Shown: positions 6,849-14,459, numbered from the stretch's first letter. The stretch: DNA of 18,617 nt from Campylobacteraceae bacterium (GCA_027083895.1 JALWMN010000094.1:1-18617), one strand, 5' to 3'. The notes: generated from the letters alone by a model not told the origin. Numbers and translations: made by a program.

Positions 6849-7847
6849 ATGAATAAGATAAAAGTTGCTCCTTTTCAGCCAGAAGAGGTTGGTGTTAATC
6901 AGATTAGCGAGAATAGAGCTGAGATTCTCGCGTGGCCATTTGAGACAGGCTACGCAATTACACTTGCTCATCCATTAAGACGGCTTATCCTTGGTAGCTC
7001 GATCGGTTACGCCCCAATCTCAGTAAAGATTGATGGAGTCCTTCACGAATTTGATAGTGTTCGGGGGATGAAAGAGGATATTGCTGTATTTATTATCAAT
7101 TTAAAAAACATTCGATTTAAGATTAAAGATGATCTTGATCGTGTTGTCGTAAACTATAGCTTTAGTGGACCACGAGAGATCAAAGCTATCGATTTAGCAA
7201 ATGATCAAGTAGATGTCATTGAGAATGATATAACTTTAGCGACTCTCAATGAGGATGCAACACTCAATTTTACTCTAGAGATTGCAAAAGGAATTGGTTA
7301 TGTACCAAGCGAAGAGCTTCGTGAAAGTGTCGATAGTGAAGCGATTGCTCTAGATGCATTCTTTACGCCTGTTCGTAAGGCAAATTATCGAATCGAGAGT
7401 GTTTTACATGAAGATAATCCTAACTATGAGAAGATTATCTTTGATATCGAAACAGATGGCCAAATTACTCCAATTGAGGCGTTTGGAAATGCCTTGGAGG
7501 TAATGAATAAGCAAATGAGTGTATTTGGCAAAGTGTTTGATCTCGATCTTGAGGCAACAAAAACAAAAGGTAAGAGTGAGAGTATATTGAAACAGCTCCT
7601 TATTCCAATTAGTAAGCTTGGCTTTAGTGCAAGAAGTTCAAATTCACTCGAGAGAGCTGGTATTAAATATATTGGTGAACTAGTACTAATGAGTGAAAAT
7701 GAGATTAAAGCTATTAAAAATCTTGGTAAGAAATCATTTGATGAGATTATGTCTGCACTTACGGCTCAAGGTTTTGGTAAAAATTTTACATTAGATGCTA
7801 AAGTAAGGGCTGATCTAATTGAAAAAATTAAACAACTAAAAGAGTAA
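6849..7847 (+). CDS. rpoA: DNA-directed RNA polymerase alpha subunit
   Basis: This 332-residue alpha subunit has the assembly domain at about residues 1-235 (AYAITLAHPLRR-type start: GYAITLAHPLRRLILGSSIG) and, after a linker, the C-terminal domain at about 255-330. The C-terminal domain keeps the helix-hairpin-helix LGKKSFDEI and the promoter-contacting ARSSNSL segment, so UP-element and activator contacts should be possible. The family length is usually 310-340. AAAGG at about 6836-6840 precedes the start. An out-of-frame ATG at 6842 leads to a stop after four codons and is ignored. The position between rpsD and rplQ is the universal bacterial order. Confidence 0.98.
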   Translation: MNKIKVAPFQPEEVGVNQISENRAEILAWPFETGYAITLAHPLRRLILGSSIGYAPISVKIDGVLHEFDSVRGMKEDIAVFIINLKNIRFKIKDDLDRVVVNYSFSGPREIKAIDLANDQVDVIENDITLATLNEDATLNFTLEIAKGIGYVPSEELRESVDSEAIALDAFFTPVRKANYRIESVLHEDNPNYEKIIFDIETDGQITPIEAFGNALEVMNKQMSVFGKVFDLDLEATKTKGKSESILKQLLIPISKLGFSARSSNSLERAGIKYIGELVLMSENEIKAIKNLGKKSFDEIMSALTAQGFGKNFTLDAKVRADLIEKIKQLKE

Positions 7848-7856
7848 AGGATTCCC

Positions 7857-8207
7857 ATGAGACATAGACATGGATATCGTAAATTAGGTAGAAAGTCACA
7901 ACATAGACAAGCATTGCTGAAAAACTTAGCGATTGCTCTTACAAAAGAGGGCAGAATTGAAACAACTGTAGCAAAAGCAAAAGAGCTAAGAAGATATTAT
8001 GAGAAATTAATTACTAAAGCGGCAAAGGGTGACTTTAATGCACACAGAGCAGTTTTTGCTCAGTTACAGTGCAAAGAGAGTACAAAAAAACTTGTTGAAG
8101 AGATTGCACCTGAGTATAAAGATAGAAATGGTGGATATACTAGAATTATTCGTACACGAATAAGACGCGGTGATGCTGCTGAGATGGCAATTATCGAGCG
8201 TGTCTAA
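7857..8207 (+). CDS. rplQ: 50S ribosomal protein L17
   Basis: This 116-residue L17 begins [25 protein letters not shown] and contains the typical [11 protein letters not shown] and [20 protein letters not shown] segments. It lies near the polypeptide exit tunnel of the large subunit. AAAGGA precedes the start, nine bases after rpoA. It is the last gene of the operon and is followed immediately by a clear hairpin terminator. Confidence 0.98.
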   Translation: MRHRHGYRKLGRKSQHRQALLKNLAIALTKEGRIETTVAKAKELRRYYEKLITKAAKGDFNAHRAVFAQLQCKESTKKLVEEIAPEYKDRNGGYTRIIRTRIRRGDAAEMAIIERV

Positions 8208-8240
8208 TTTAGGCTCTTTGCCTAAATCTTATATTGTTTT
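8208..8240 (+). terminator. Rho-independent terminator of the alpha operon
   Basis: TTTAGGC (8208-8214) and GCCTAAA (8220-8226) form seven perfect pairs around a TCTTT loop, directly after the rplQ stop. A T-rich tract (TCTTATATTGTTTT) follows. Confidence 0.8.
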
Positions 8241-8256
8241 ATCTACTTTAAATTCT

Positions 8257-8539
8257 AATTAAATCCTCTAAACAACCATTAATTACACGTGAATGAGTAT
8301 TATTTTCGCTTCGTTAAAGCAAAAAGCTTTTATTGAAATGAATAAATAGAAAGACTTAGTAAGCGAAAGCAAAATACTACACTTTCTAAGCTTTACATAG
8401 CACTGCGTCTATGCAAGCTTGCTTAGCCTACACCCTTGTCCTTTTAGGATTAAGTGCTCTTTTTAATCTATTAATAGTATAAATTTTGTTAAAAGTATAA
8501 AGCTTTCATTCAATTTATAGGTTGTTAGAGGGTTTAATT
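8257..8539 (+). ncRNA. Unidentified 283-bp folded element (structured RNA or miniature inverted-repeat element)
   Basis: The ends are near-perfect inverted repeats. The left end AATTAAATCCTCTAAACAAC (from 8257) is complementary to GGTTGTTAGAGGGTTTAATT (8520-8539), with one mismatch and one extra base. GAATGA (8291-8296) and TCATTC (8506-8511) extend the pairing inward. Inside are three more hairpins. AGTATT plus TTTCGCTT (8296-8311) pairs with AAGCGAAA and AATACT (8361-8378). AAGCTT-TA-CATAG (8388-8400) pairs with CTATG-C-AAGCTT (8409-8420) around CACTGCGT. TCCT/AGGA lies at about 8439-8449. TAATT flanks both ends (8256-8260, 8535-8539) and could be a 5-bp target duplication. I found no match in memory to tmRNA, RNase P RNA, SRP RNA or 6S RNA. 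The strand is assumed. Confidence 0.5.
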
Positions 8540-8574
8540 GTAATACAGAAAGAAAAAATATCTCTTAAAACTTA

Positions 8575-8628
8575 CCTCCTTTACACACCTTTAAAATTTA
8601 ATTGGCTATTATTAAAAAAAATAGGAGG
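8575..8628 (+). promoter_or_regulatory. Possible ribosome-binding-site sequestration upstream of the FmdE-like gene
   Basis: CCTCCT (8575-8580) is perfectly complementary to the strong AGGAGG (8623-8628) of the next gene, which has seven bases of spacing to the ATG at 8636. In a transcript starting upstream of 8575 this could mask the start. A promoter with -10 TATTAT at 8607-8612 would instead leave the CCTCCT out of the message. The helix is only six pairs, so the call is tentative. Confidence 0.35.
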
Positions 8629-8635
8629 ATTTTAG

Positions 8636-9247
8636 ATGAGTAGTTATCCAAAATGGTTTGATGATGTAGAGAGTATTACACTCTATGATGGATTGAGTGA
8701 AATACTTGGCACATTTCAAGATGGTACAATTAAGATAACTTATCTTGAAATAGTAAAGATGGCTGGACATAGCTGCCCAACAGTTGCAGGAGCATATCTT
8801 ATGACACTACGAGCCCTCAAAGCTCTCTATCCAGATACACTACCAGTTCGTGGAGAGATTAAAGTAAGCTTCAAAGAGGCAAGTAGTGAAGGTGTAGCTG
8901 GCGTAATTGCACAAGTTATCTCTAATATTACAGGAGCTACAGATACTACTGGTTTTAAAGGACTTGGTGGAAAACATTCCCGCATTGGTTTAATGAATTT
9001 TAATAGTGATATAGATGCCTCTGCACGTTTTGAACGCATAGATACAGGGAAAAAGGTTGATGTTTATTATAATCATAGTAGTATTCCAGGTGATCCAAGA
9101 ATGCAAGAGCTTATGCCAAAAGTTATTGGTGGAGTTGCGTCAAGTGAGGAGAGAGAGCTTTTTGGTGAGCTTTGGCAAGAGAGAGTAAGAAAAATCCTTA
9201 TTGAAAGTGCCAATAGTAATAGAGTGTGTAGTGTTAAGAACATATAA
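8636..9247 (+). CDS. FmdE-domain protein of unknown role
   Basis: This is a 203-residue soluble protein. GHSCPTVAGAYLM (about residues 44-56) fits the conserved GHxCPG-type motif of the FmdE domain, named after formylmethanofuran dehydrogenase subunit E, where His and Cys are likely metal ligands. The C-terminal zinc-finger part found in some FmdE proteins is not visible; the end (SNRVCSVKNI) has one lone Cys. No methanogenesis genes are nearby, so the archaeal role should not be transferred. It has a very strong AGGAGG Shine-Dalgarno. The next gene starts 17 bases after its stop, also with a strong site, so the two probably form an operon. Domain call fairly good, function unknown. Confidence 0.72.
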   Translation: MSSYPKWFDDVESITLYDGLSEILGTFQDGTIKITYLEIVKMAGHSCPTVAGAYLMTLRALKALYPDTLPVRGEIKVSFKEASSEGVAGVIAQVISNITGATDTTGFKGLGGKHSRIGLMNFNSDIDASARFERIDTGKKVDVYYNHSSIPGDPRMQELMPKVIGGVASSEERELFGELWQERVRKILIESANSNRVCSVKNI

Positions 9248-9264
9248 AAAGGAGGTTTACTAGG

Positions 9265-9591
9265 ATGTATCTTATATACTTTTATGTGCCAAAAGAGAGT
9301 GCAAAAGGTGTAAAGAGTGCTATGTTTGAAGCAGGAGCAGGTAGAATTGGGGAGTATATTGAGTGTTCATGGGAGTGTGAAGGTGTAGGGCAATTTAGAG
9401 CTCTTAGTGGGGCAAATCCAGCAATTGGGAAAATTGGCGAGCTGGAGAGAGTTGTGGAATTAAAAGTCGAGATGGTGTGTCAAGAAGAGTCCATTAAAGA
9501 GGTAATAGAAGCGATGAAAAGGAGCCACCCTTATGAAGAGGTGGCCTATGGAGTGATACCTATACTGACTGAAGAGTCGATTAGAGATTAA
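9265..9591 (+). CDS. Stand-alone YqfO / NIF3-insert-like protein
   Basis: This 108-residue protein resembles the CutA-like insert domain of NIF3/DUF34 proteins such as YqfO. The order is YFYVP at the start, then EAGAGRIGEYIECSWECEGVGQF, GANPAIGKIGELERV and finally AMKRSHPYEEVAYGVIP. It is complete here as a separate gene: no NIF3 metal-binding half is encoded next to it. AAGGAGG (9249-9255) precedes the start with nine bases of spacing. It follows the FmdE-like gene closely and the pair is probably co-transcribed. CutA-like folds are usually trimers; the ligand is unknown. The downstream gene is convergent. Confidence 0.8.
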   Translation: MYLIYFYVPKESAKGVKSAMFEAGAGRIGEYIECSWECEGVGQFRALSGANPAIGKIGELERVVELKVEMVCQEESIKEVIEAMKRSHPYEEVAYGVIPILTEESIRD

Positions 9592-9635
9592 AATATTGAT
9601 ATACTTCGAAAATATAGATAAATAGCCATATATAT

Positions 9636-10538
9636 CTATGGATTGAGAAATTTGTCTATTGTTGCTGCAAATTTTTTAGGATACTCCATCGCAACCATAT
9701 GACCGCACTCTTTAAATATGAGTAGTTGTGAATGCTTAATAAGTTTTTGGAGTTCATATGCATTTGCAACATTTAAGACTCTATCCTCCTCTCCCCAAAT
9801 AATTAATGTAGGTATATTAATAGATTTGGCAACTAAAGTTAGATCGTCGGCAAGTTTATACTCTTTTTCATTAATGAGTGCAAGGATCTTTTTCTCTTCC
9901 AGTTTAGCATCAGCACACTTTTTGGCAATGATATCTTCTATTATTATATTTGGAATTTTTGGCTTTATATAAAAGAGTGTATCGATAAGTGCCCAAAATC
10001 GTTCTATTGAGCAGATATGAAAAAAAGAGGCTTGCTTGATACTTTTTAGTGCTTTTGTCTGCTCAATAAGGTAGGAGCTGTGGTAATTTATAGAGAGAGG
10101 GGCGACTAATATGAGTGCATCGAGCTTAAAAGAGTTTGCAAGAAGTATAGCTAAGCCACCACCCATTGAGTGTCCAAGAAGTGAGAATCTCTTAATACCC
10201 TCTTTTTCTATAAGAGCAGATATAAGCTTTTGCAAAAATTGAGCTTGTGAAGTTAAGGAGTAGTCAAATTCAAAAGGTTTGCTACTCTTACCACACCCTA
10301 GAAGATCGATTAAAATAGTTTGATAGTTTAGATTTAAGTGTTTAAGAAAAGGGAGCCATGTCTCTTTAGTACCATTTAATCCATGGAGTGAAACTAAAGT
10401 GTGAGTATAATGTTTTCGTTTTTTTAAATAGCTAATTGTATAGTTCTCTACCTCGATAGTATCCTCTTTTAAGCCAAGGAAGCGTAAATAAAAATTGAAT
10501 AGGAGTTTATATAGAAATGATGAGACTTTTTTATACAC
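9636..10538 (-). CDS. Alpha/beta hydrolase
   Basis: This 300-residue alpha/beta-hydrolase-fold protein has the oxyanion motif LHGLNG (about 51-56), nucleophile elbow GHSMGG with Ser124, acid Asp252 in WGEEDRVLN and His280 in ECGHM, so the triad is complete. A basic, hydrophobic N-terminus (to about residue 22) may associate with the membrane. I start at a GTG ending at 10538 because AAAGGAG lies seven bases upstream. That GTG overlaps the end of the preceding gene by eight bases (GTGTATAA). A longer start at 10568 is also GTG but lacks such a site. Being last in a lipid-glycosylation-like operon suggests a lipid or ester substrate, but that is inference. Substrate unknown. Confidence 0.87.
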   Translation of the reverse strand: MYKKVSSFLYKLLFNFYLRFLGLKEDTIEVENYTISYLKKRKHYTHTLVSLHGLNGTKETWLPFLKHLNLNYQTILIDLLGCGKSSKPFEFDYSLTSQAQFLQKLISALIEKEGIKRFSLLGHSMGGGLAILLANSFKLDALILVAPLSINYHSSYLIEQTKALKSIKQASFFHICSIERFWALIDTLFYIKPKIPNIIIEDIIAKKCADAKLEEKKILALINEKEYKLADDLTLVAKSINIPTLIIWGEEDRVLNVANAYELQKLIKHSQLLIFKECGHMVAMEYPKKFAATIDKFLNP

Positions 10539-11382
10539 TCTGCTTCTCCTTTTGTAGCACTTTAGCACTATTAATAAAGAGAACTCCTATAGCAGAAGAT
10601 AAAAGTGTAACAAGGAAAAAGAGAAAACTAAAAGCGATGCCGCTATCTGGGGAGAGCTTGATAAATTTTAAGCCGTAAAGAAAGGTGAGTTCACGTACTC
10701 CGACACCACCAATAGTAATTGGAAGCACTGAGACGACCGAAGAGATTAAAAAGAGTACTAAAAATTCAATAAGAGGCAAAGATGGATCGAGAGCAAAAAG
10801 GAGTGCGAGGGCACTTAAAAGCTGTATAGATTGTACAAGGAAGCCTAGGATGTTTGTGGTAAGAAAATAGTCCATAAATAGCTCTTTTTTGCGGCTTATA
10901 AGGTAAAAGAGTGGGTAGATGCCAATTGCAACCATTAAAGCAAGATAATTGAATGGTGTAATAGCGTAGCGACTAAAGAGAAAAAGAAGAGCCGCAAGAA
11001 AGATGAGTGCAACCAATCCGCTAATACGATCGAATAGAAGAGCCTTAAGGATCGAAGTAAGCTTTCTATTGTAGTGTTTTTTTAGGATATAGGCTTTGTA
11101 CCCATCGCCACCAATGCCTCCTGGGAGAAAGAGATTATAGAACATTCCAAGGTAGTAGAGACGAAGATTCTTTAAAAGTGGCAAGTCTATGCCGATCTCT
11201 TTAAAGTAGTAGTTAAGCCGAATAGCACTAATGATTTTAGAGAGATTATAGAGTAAAAAAGCGAGGAGAAAATAGAAAATATTCACAGAAGATAGGGTGG
11301 CAATTACTCTTTTTAAATCGATTTGTTGGATAATAAACCAAAGAAGTGCTAGAGTGATAAGAAGCTTGAAGGCTACTTTCAC
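10531..11382 (-). CDS. UPF0104 / LPG-synthase-type membrane protein, possible lipid flippase
   Basis: This 283-residue polytopic membrane protein has about seven to eight hydrophobic segments. It shows the two family marks of the lysylphosphatidylglycerol-synthase transmembrane region: LPGGIGGDGYKA at about 87-98 and ITIGGVGVREL in the second half. It lacks the soluble aminoacyl-transfer domain of MprF, so it should not lysinylate lipids. In archaea AglD-type relatives act in glycan assembly, and flipping of lipid-linked sugars is a common proposal for this family. It overlaps the GT2 gene by four bases (ATGA), which points to moving that enzyme's product across the membrane. The function is inferred. 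Confidence 0.82.
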   Translation of the reverse strand: MKVAFKLLITLALLWFIIQQIDLKRVIATLSSVNIFYFLLAFLLYNLSKIISAIRLNYYFKEIGIDLPLLKNLRLYYLGMFYNLFLPGGIGGDGYKAYILKKHYNRKLTSILKALLFDRISGLVALIFLAALLFLFSRYAITPFNYLALMVAIGIYPLFYLISRKKELFMDYFLTTNILGFLVQSIQLLSALALLFALDPSLPLIEFLVLFLISSVVSVLPITIGGVGVRELTFLYGLKFIKLSPDSGIAFSFLFFLVTLLSSAIGVLFINSAKVLQKEKQSV

Positions 11383-12317
11383 TCTTTGACTCCTCTAAAC
11401 TCCTCTTTAATAACATAAGCTTTTTTATTTTGGGATTCATAATAGGTTCGCATTAGTAGTTCTGCAAGAAAACCAGTTGTGATAAGTTGGATGCCTCCAA
11501 TTACTAGCAAAAGGCCTAAAATAAGGAGTGGACGCGAGCCAATTGATTCTCCAAAGAGTTTGAGTATGAAGAGATAAAGGTTAATAAGTACGCCAACAAA
11601 GAGCATACCAAAACCTAAGCCACCAAAGAGGTGCATAGGTCGTGTGGCATACTTTTGGAAGAAGATCATAAGCATTAAATCGCTAATTACTTTAAAAGTT
11701 CTTCCAATTCCATATTTGCTTTGGCCATGAAGTCTTGGGTGATGCTTTACATCCACTTCGCACATTTTTGCACCATACATGGCTGCAAGTACAGGAATAA
11801 AGCGGTGGAGTTCTCCATAAAGCCCTAAATTTTTGGCGACATCTCTTTTAAAGAGTTTAAGTGTGCAACCATAGTCGTTTAGATAGACGCCAGTACTTTT
11901 ACGAATAAGCCAATTGGCAATTTTGCTTGGGATTTTTCGAAGCAATACACCATCTTGCCGTTTTGCTCTTCTACCGGCTACAACATCCCACCCTTCACTC
12001 TCTAGCTTCTCTATCATCATAGGAATATCGCTTGGATCATTTTGTAAGTCGCCATCAATTGTTGCAATAAGTTCTCCTTGTGCTGCATCAATACCAGCTG
12101 CCATTGCAGTTGTTTGTCCAAAATTTCGATTAAAAACGATAAGTCGTGTTCGTCTATTGGCATGCTCTTTTATTCGCTCAACAGTTCTGTCGGTAGAGCC
12201 ATCATCAACTAAGATAACTTCATAATCGATATTTTTAAGAGCACTATAGACTGCTTCAAAGAGGGGCTTAATGTTATCCTCTTCATTCATTACAGGAATT
12301 ACTAAAGAGAGTTTCAC
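11379..12317 (-). CDS. GT2 polyprenyl-phosphate glycosyltransferase (ArnC/DPM1-like)
   Basis: This 312-residue enzyme has a cytoplasmic GT-A domain: IPVMNEEDNI near the start, VDDGSTD (37-43) for nucleotide binding and TIDGDLQNDP with the metal-binding Asp88/Asp90. Then come two C-terminal membrane helices (about 231-253 and 264-290), the layout of ArnC, GtrB and DPM1-like enzymes. These transfer a sugar from a nucleotide sugar to undecaprenyl phosphate at the inner face of the membrane. The sugar cannot be told from sequence. It overlaps its neighbours by four bases on each side (ATGA). The gene just upstream encodes an ArnT-like enzyme that would use the lipid-linked sugar. Confidence 0.9.
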   Translation of the reverse strand: MKLSLVIPVMNEEDNIKPLFEAVYSALKNIDYEVILVDDGSTDRTVERIKEHANRRTRLIVFNRNFGQTTAMAAGIDAAQGELIATIDGDLQNDPSDIPMMIEKLESEGWDVVAGRRAKRQDGVLLRKIPSKIANWLIRKSTGVYLNDYGCTLKLFKRDVAKNLGLYGELHRFIPVLAAMYGAKMCEVDVKHHPRLHGQSKYGIGRTFKVISDLMLMIFFQKYATRPMHLFGGLGFGMLFVGVLINLYLFILKLFGESIGSRPLLILGLLLVIGGIQLITTGFLAELLMRTYYESQNKKAYVIKEEFRGVKE

Positions 12318-13828
12318 TTTTCAATCCTTATTAGATAGAGACCATTTTTGGAGTATTGTACACTGTATTTTTTAAATTTAGCCAAATTATGTTTTTGGAT
12401 TAAGAGATAATCGCCAACTTTTGGTTCTCTTTTTGGACTAAGCTTTTCAGCGTAGACTAAGAAACTCGGTTTAGTAAAGCGGTAGAGTATCACATGGAGA
12501 TTGTGTTTTTTAGCGTATAGAGCCGCCTCTTTAATTGGCTGTTGTACAACCAATGCATAGTTACGAATAACAATCATATTGATATAGAGTCCAAAGAGTA
12601 TAGCAATAATTACAACTTTAAACTCTTGATTGAAGCGGAGATATCGAAGGAGTATAAAGATTAAAATGAGTAGTGATGTGACTATCTGAAACTTTAGTCC
12701 AAAAATCTCTTTAGCTGCTGCAAAGAGTGCTTCGTAGTAGCTATTTTTTGCTGGTATATAATTGAGTATCAGAGGGAAAAAGAGTAAAAGGGTAAAAAGG
12801 AGTAGTGACGGTATAAGAAAACTCCAAGTTACATGGATTTTACTCTTTGCCATTGCTAAGCCTATAAAGAGAAAAAGGGGTGTATAGCCATAGATTACAT
12901 AGTGGGGTAGTTTTGTTCCAGAGAATGAAAAGAAGAGGAAAACAAAGAGAAACCACAAAAGCAAGAAACGCATTAATGGCTCTGCTAAAAAACTTTTAAT
13001 TCGATAGAATGCCTTTAAAAGAGGTGTCGTAAAGGGCAAAAAGCCAATAAGTACTACTGGGAGATAGTAAAAAAAGGAGCCTTTATGGTTCTCAAAAGCA
13101 GTGTTAAATCGCTCTAGATTGTGTTTGAGGAAAAAGCCATTGATAAACTTTTCTCCCTGATCTAAATACTCTAAAATATACCATGGCATCGCAATAATTA
13201 AGAATATTCCTATCCCTACTGGATTAAAGATGGTTTTAAAAAAACTCTTTAAATCTTGCTTGATAAGAAAGTATAAAAATGTCGTTGCAAGTGGTACAAG
13301 AATTGCTACGGGTCCTTTTGTTAAAAAGCCAAGAGCAATTGCTGTAAATGCTATATAGAGCCAACGTAAACGAGCACTCTCAAGATAAATCCAGAGAGCA
13401 AAAAGTGAGAGGGCTATAAAGAGATTTAAAAGAGCATCTGCAATTGCAGCTTTGGCTATGAGATTAATCTGGAGGCTTGCAAGCATCGAAAGGGTGGCAT
13501 AAAATGCAACTTTTTCATTAAAGTATCGCTTTGTAAAGTACCAAATTGCAACTGCCCAAAGAGAGGCTGCAAGTGCAGAGGGGAGGCGTAGAGCAAATTC
13601 GTTGAGACCAAAAATTTTTACACTCAGAGCTTGCAACCAATAGATAAGAATTGGTTTATCAAAACGCAAATCTCCATTAAGATAGGTTGTTAGGTAGTTG
13701 CCACTTGCTAGCATCTCTCTTGTTGCTTCGCTAAAGGCACCTTCGTCAAGGTCGAAGAGAGGCACAAAAGATAATGGTAGAAAAAAGTTGAGGAGTGCAA
13801 CAACTATTAAAAGAAGTTTTAGATTCAT
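12314..13828 (-). CDS. ArnT-like membrane glycosyltransferase (GT39/GT83 type)
   Basis: This 504-residue protein has about 10-12 hydrophobic segments and a short soluble C-terminal region (from about 430). The first periplasmic loop holds FDLDEGAFSEATREML, with Asp26, Asp28 and Glu29 in the place of the catalytic acidic residues of protein mannosyltransferases and ArnT, and RFDKPILIYW soon after, like the (D/F)KPP-type motif. Such enzymes move a sugar from a polyprenyl phosphate to lipid A, a glycan or a protein on the outer side of the inner membrane. The overlap with the PAP2 gene before it and the GT2 gene after it is four bases each. The acceptor is unknown. Confidence 0.87.
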   Translation of the reverse strand: MNLKLLLIVVALLNFFLPLSFVPLFDLDEGAFSEATREMLASGNYLTTYLNGDLRFDKPILIYWLQALSVKIFGLNEFALRLPSALAASLWAVAIWYFTKRYFNEKVAFYATLSMLASLQINLIAKAAIADALLNLFIALSLFALWIYLESARLRWLYIAFTAIALGFLTKGPVAILVPLATTFLYFLIKQDLKSFFKTIFNPVGIGIFLIIAMPWYILEYLDQGEKFINGFFLKHNLERFNTAFENHKGSFFYYLPVVLIGFLPFTTPLLKAFYRIKSFLAEPLMRFLLLWFLFVFLFFSFSGTKLPHYVIYGYTPLFLFIGLAMAKSKIHVTWSFLIPSLLLFTLLLFFPLILNYIPAKNSYYEALFAAAKEIFGLKFQIVTSLLILIFILLRYLRFNQEFKVVIIAILFGLYINMIVIRNYALVVQQPIKEAALYAKKHNLHVILYRFTKPSFLVYAEKLSPKREPKVGDYLLIQKHNLAKFKKYSVQYSKNGLYLIRIEK

Positions 13829-14415
13829 TCAATGCCTTTAAAAATTCGTTTATAGAGATAGTATGCCCATAGTGTGCCAATAGCTCCACCAATAATTATA
13901 TCACTAAGGTAGTGTACGCCTAATATAACGCGACTAAGGGCAACGAGTGTTGCAATAAGCAAAAAGAGTTTAGAGTATTTTGGCATAAGAAGGCTTAATG
14001 CAACAAAGGCACTAAATGCAGTAGCCGCATGGCCAGAGGGGAAAGAGTTAACCATATAACCAAGCTCAAACCAGTTAAATCCAAAAAGGTTATCGTGGAT
14101 GAGTGCAGGGGGGCGAAAACGAGCTACGATAACTTTAATAATAATTATAAAGATCCCAGAGAGTGCTACCGATAAAAAGAGAACGAGTGCTCCTTGTGAG
14201 AGTTTTTCGCTTTTCTTCTTTGCAAAGAAATAGATAAGAAATGATGGAACTAAATAGTACTCTGAGAGGCCAAGTTGAGTAATGTAAGAGAAGATACTAT
14301 GTAAGTTATATGGGTTTTTTGAGAAGTAGAATGCTAATGTCTTATCCCAATAGTAATAGGAGAGAAGTGCCAGAAAAGATGCTATAACTACGAGGATTAT
14401 TAGGCTATACTTCAT
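13825..14415 (-). CDS. PAP2-family membrane phosphatase
   Basis: This 196-residue integral membrane protein has about five to six helices and the three PAP2 motifs in order: K94-x6-R101-P102 in KVIVARFRPP, PSGH at 126-129 and SR(161-162)xxxxxH168 followed by D172. The His in PSGH and His168 would be the catalytic pair, on the periplasmic side. Known members dephosphorylate undecaprenyl pyrophosphate, phosphatidylglycerol phosphate or lipid A (LpxE-like). In this operon recycling of the polyprenyl carrier or trimming a lipid A phosphate are both sensible. It is the first gene of the operon, with AAAGGGAG before the ATG and a promoter-like site about 78 bases upstream. Confidence 0.9.
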   Translation of the reverse strand: MKYSLIILVVIASFLALLSYYYWDKTLAFYFSKNPYNLHSIFSYITQLGLSEYYLVPSFLIYFFAKKKSEKLSQGALVLFLSVALSGIFIIIIKVIVARFRPPALIHDNLFGFNWFELGYMVNSFPSGHAATAFSAFVALSLLMPKYSKLFLLIATLVALSRVILGVHYLSDIIIGGAIGTLWAYYLYKRIFKGIE

Positions 14416-14438
14416 CTACTCCCTTTAACCTAACTTTG

Positions 14439-14459
14439 CTAATCTCTATTGCAAAATTT
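14439..14459. repeat. Short dispersed repeat, copy 2
   Basis: This is the partner of 4100-4120, matching at 20 of 21 bases. It lies in the likely 5' leader of the PAP2 operon, antisense to the orientation printed. Its core is TATTGCAAAATTT. Confidence 0.5.

Noticed and set aside
8294-8350. Eighteen-codon frame MSIIFASLKQKAFIEMNK in the folded element
   Set aside because: No ribosome-binding site and no resemblance to a known peptide. The codons coincide with hairpin arms, which explains the open frame.
8257-8539. Folded element as tmRNA, RNase P RNA, SRP RNA or 6S RNA
   Set aside because: None of the conserved sequence blocks I know for these RNAs is visible, and the multi-hairpin layout does not fit the 6S bubble or SRP hairpin.
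9614-9639. ATAGATA/TATCTAT hairpin between the convergent YqfO-like and hydrolase genes
   Set aside because: All A-T-rich with only one G-C pair, no T tract on either strand, and overlapping a stop codon. Too weak to call a terminator.
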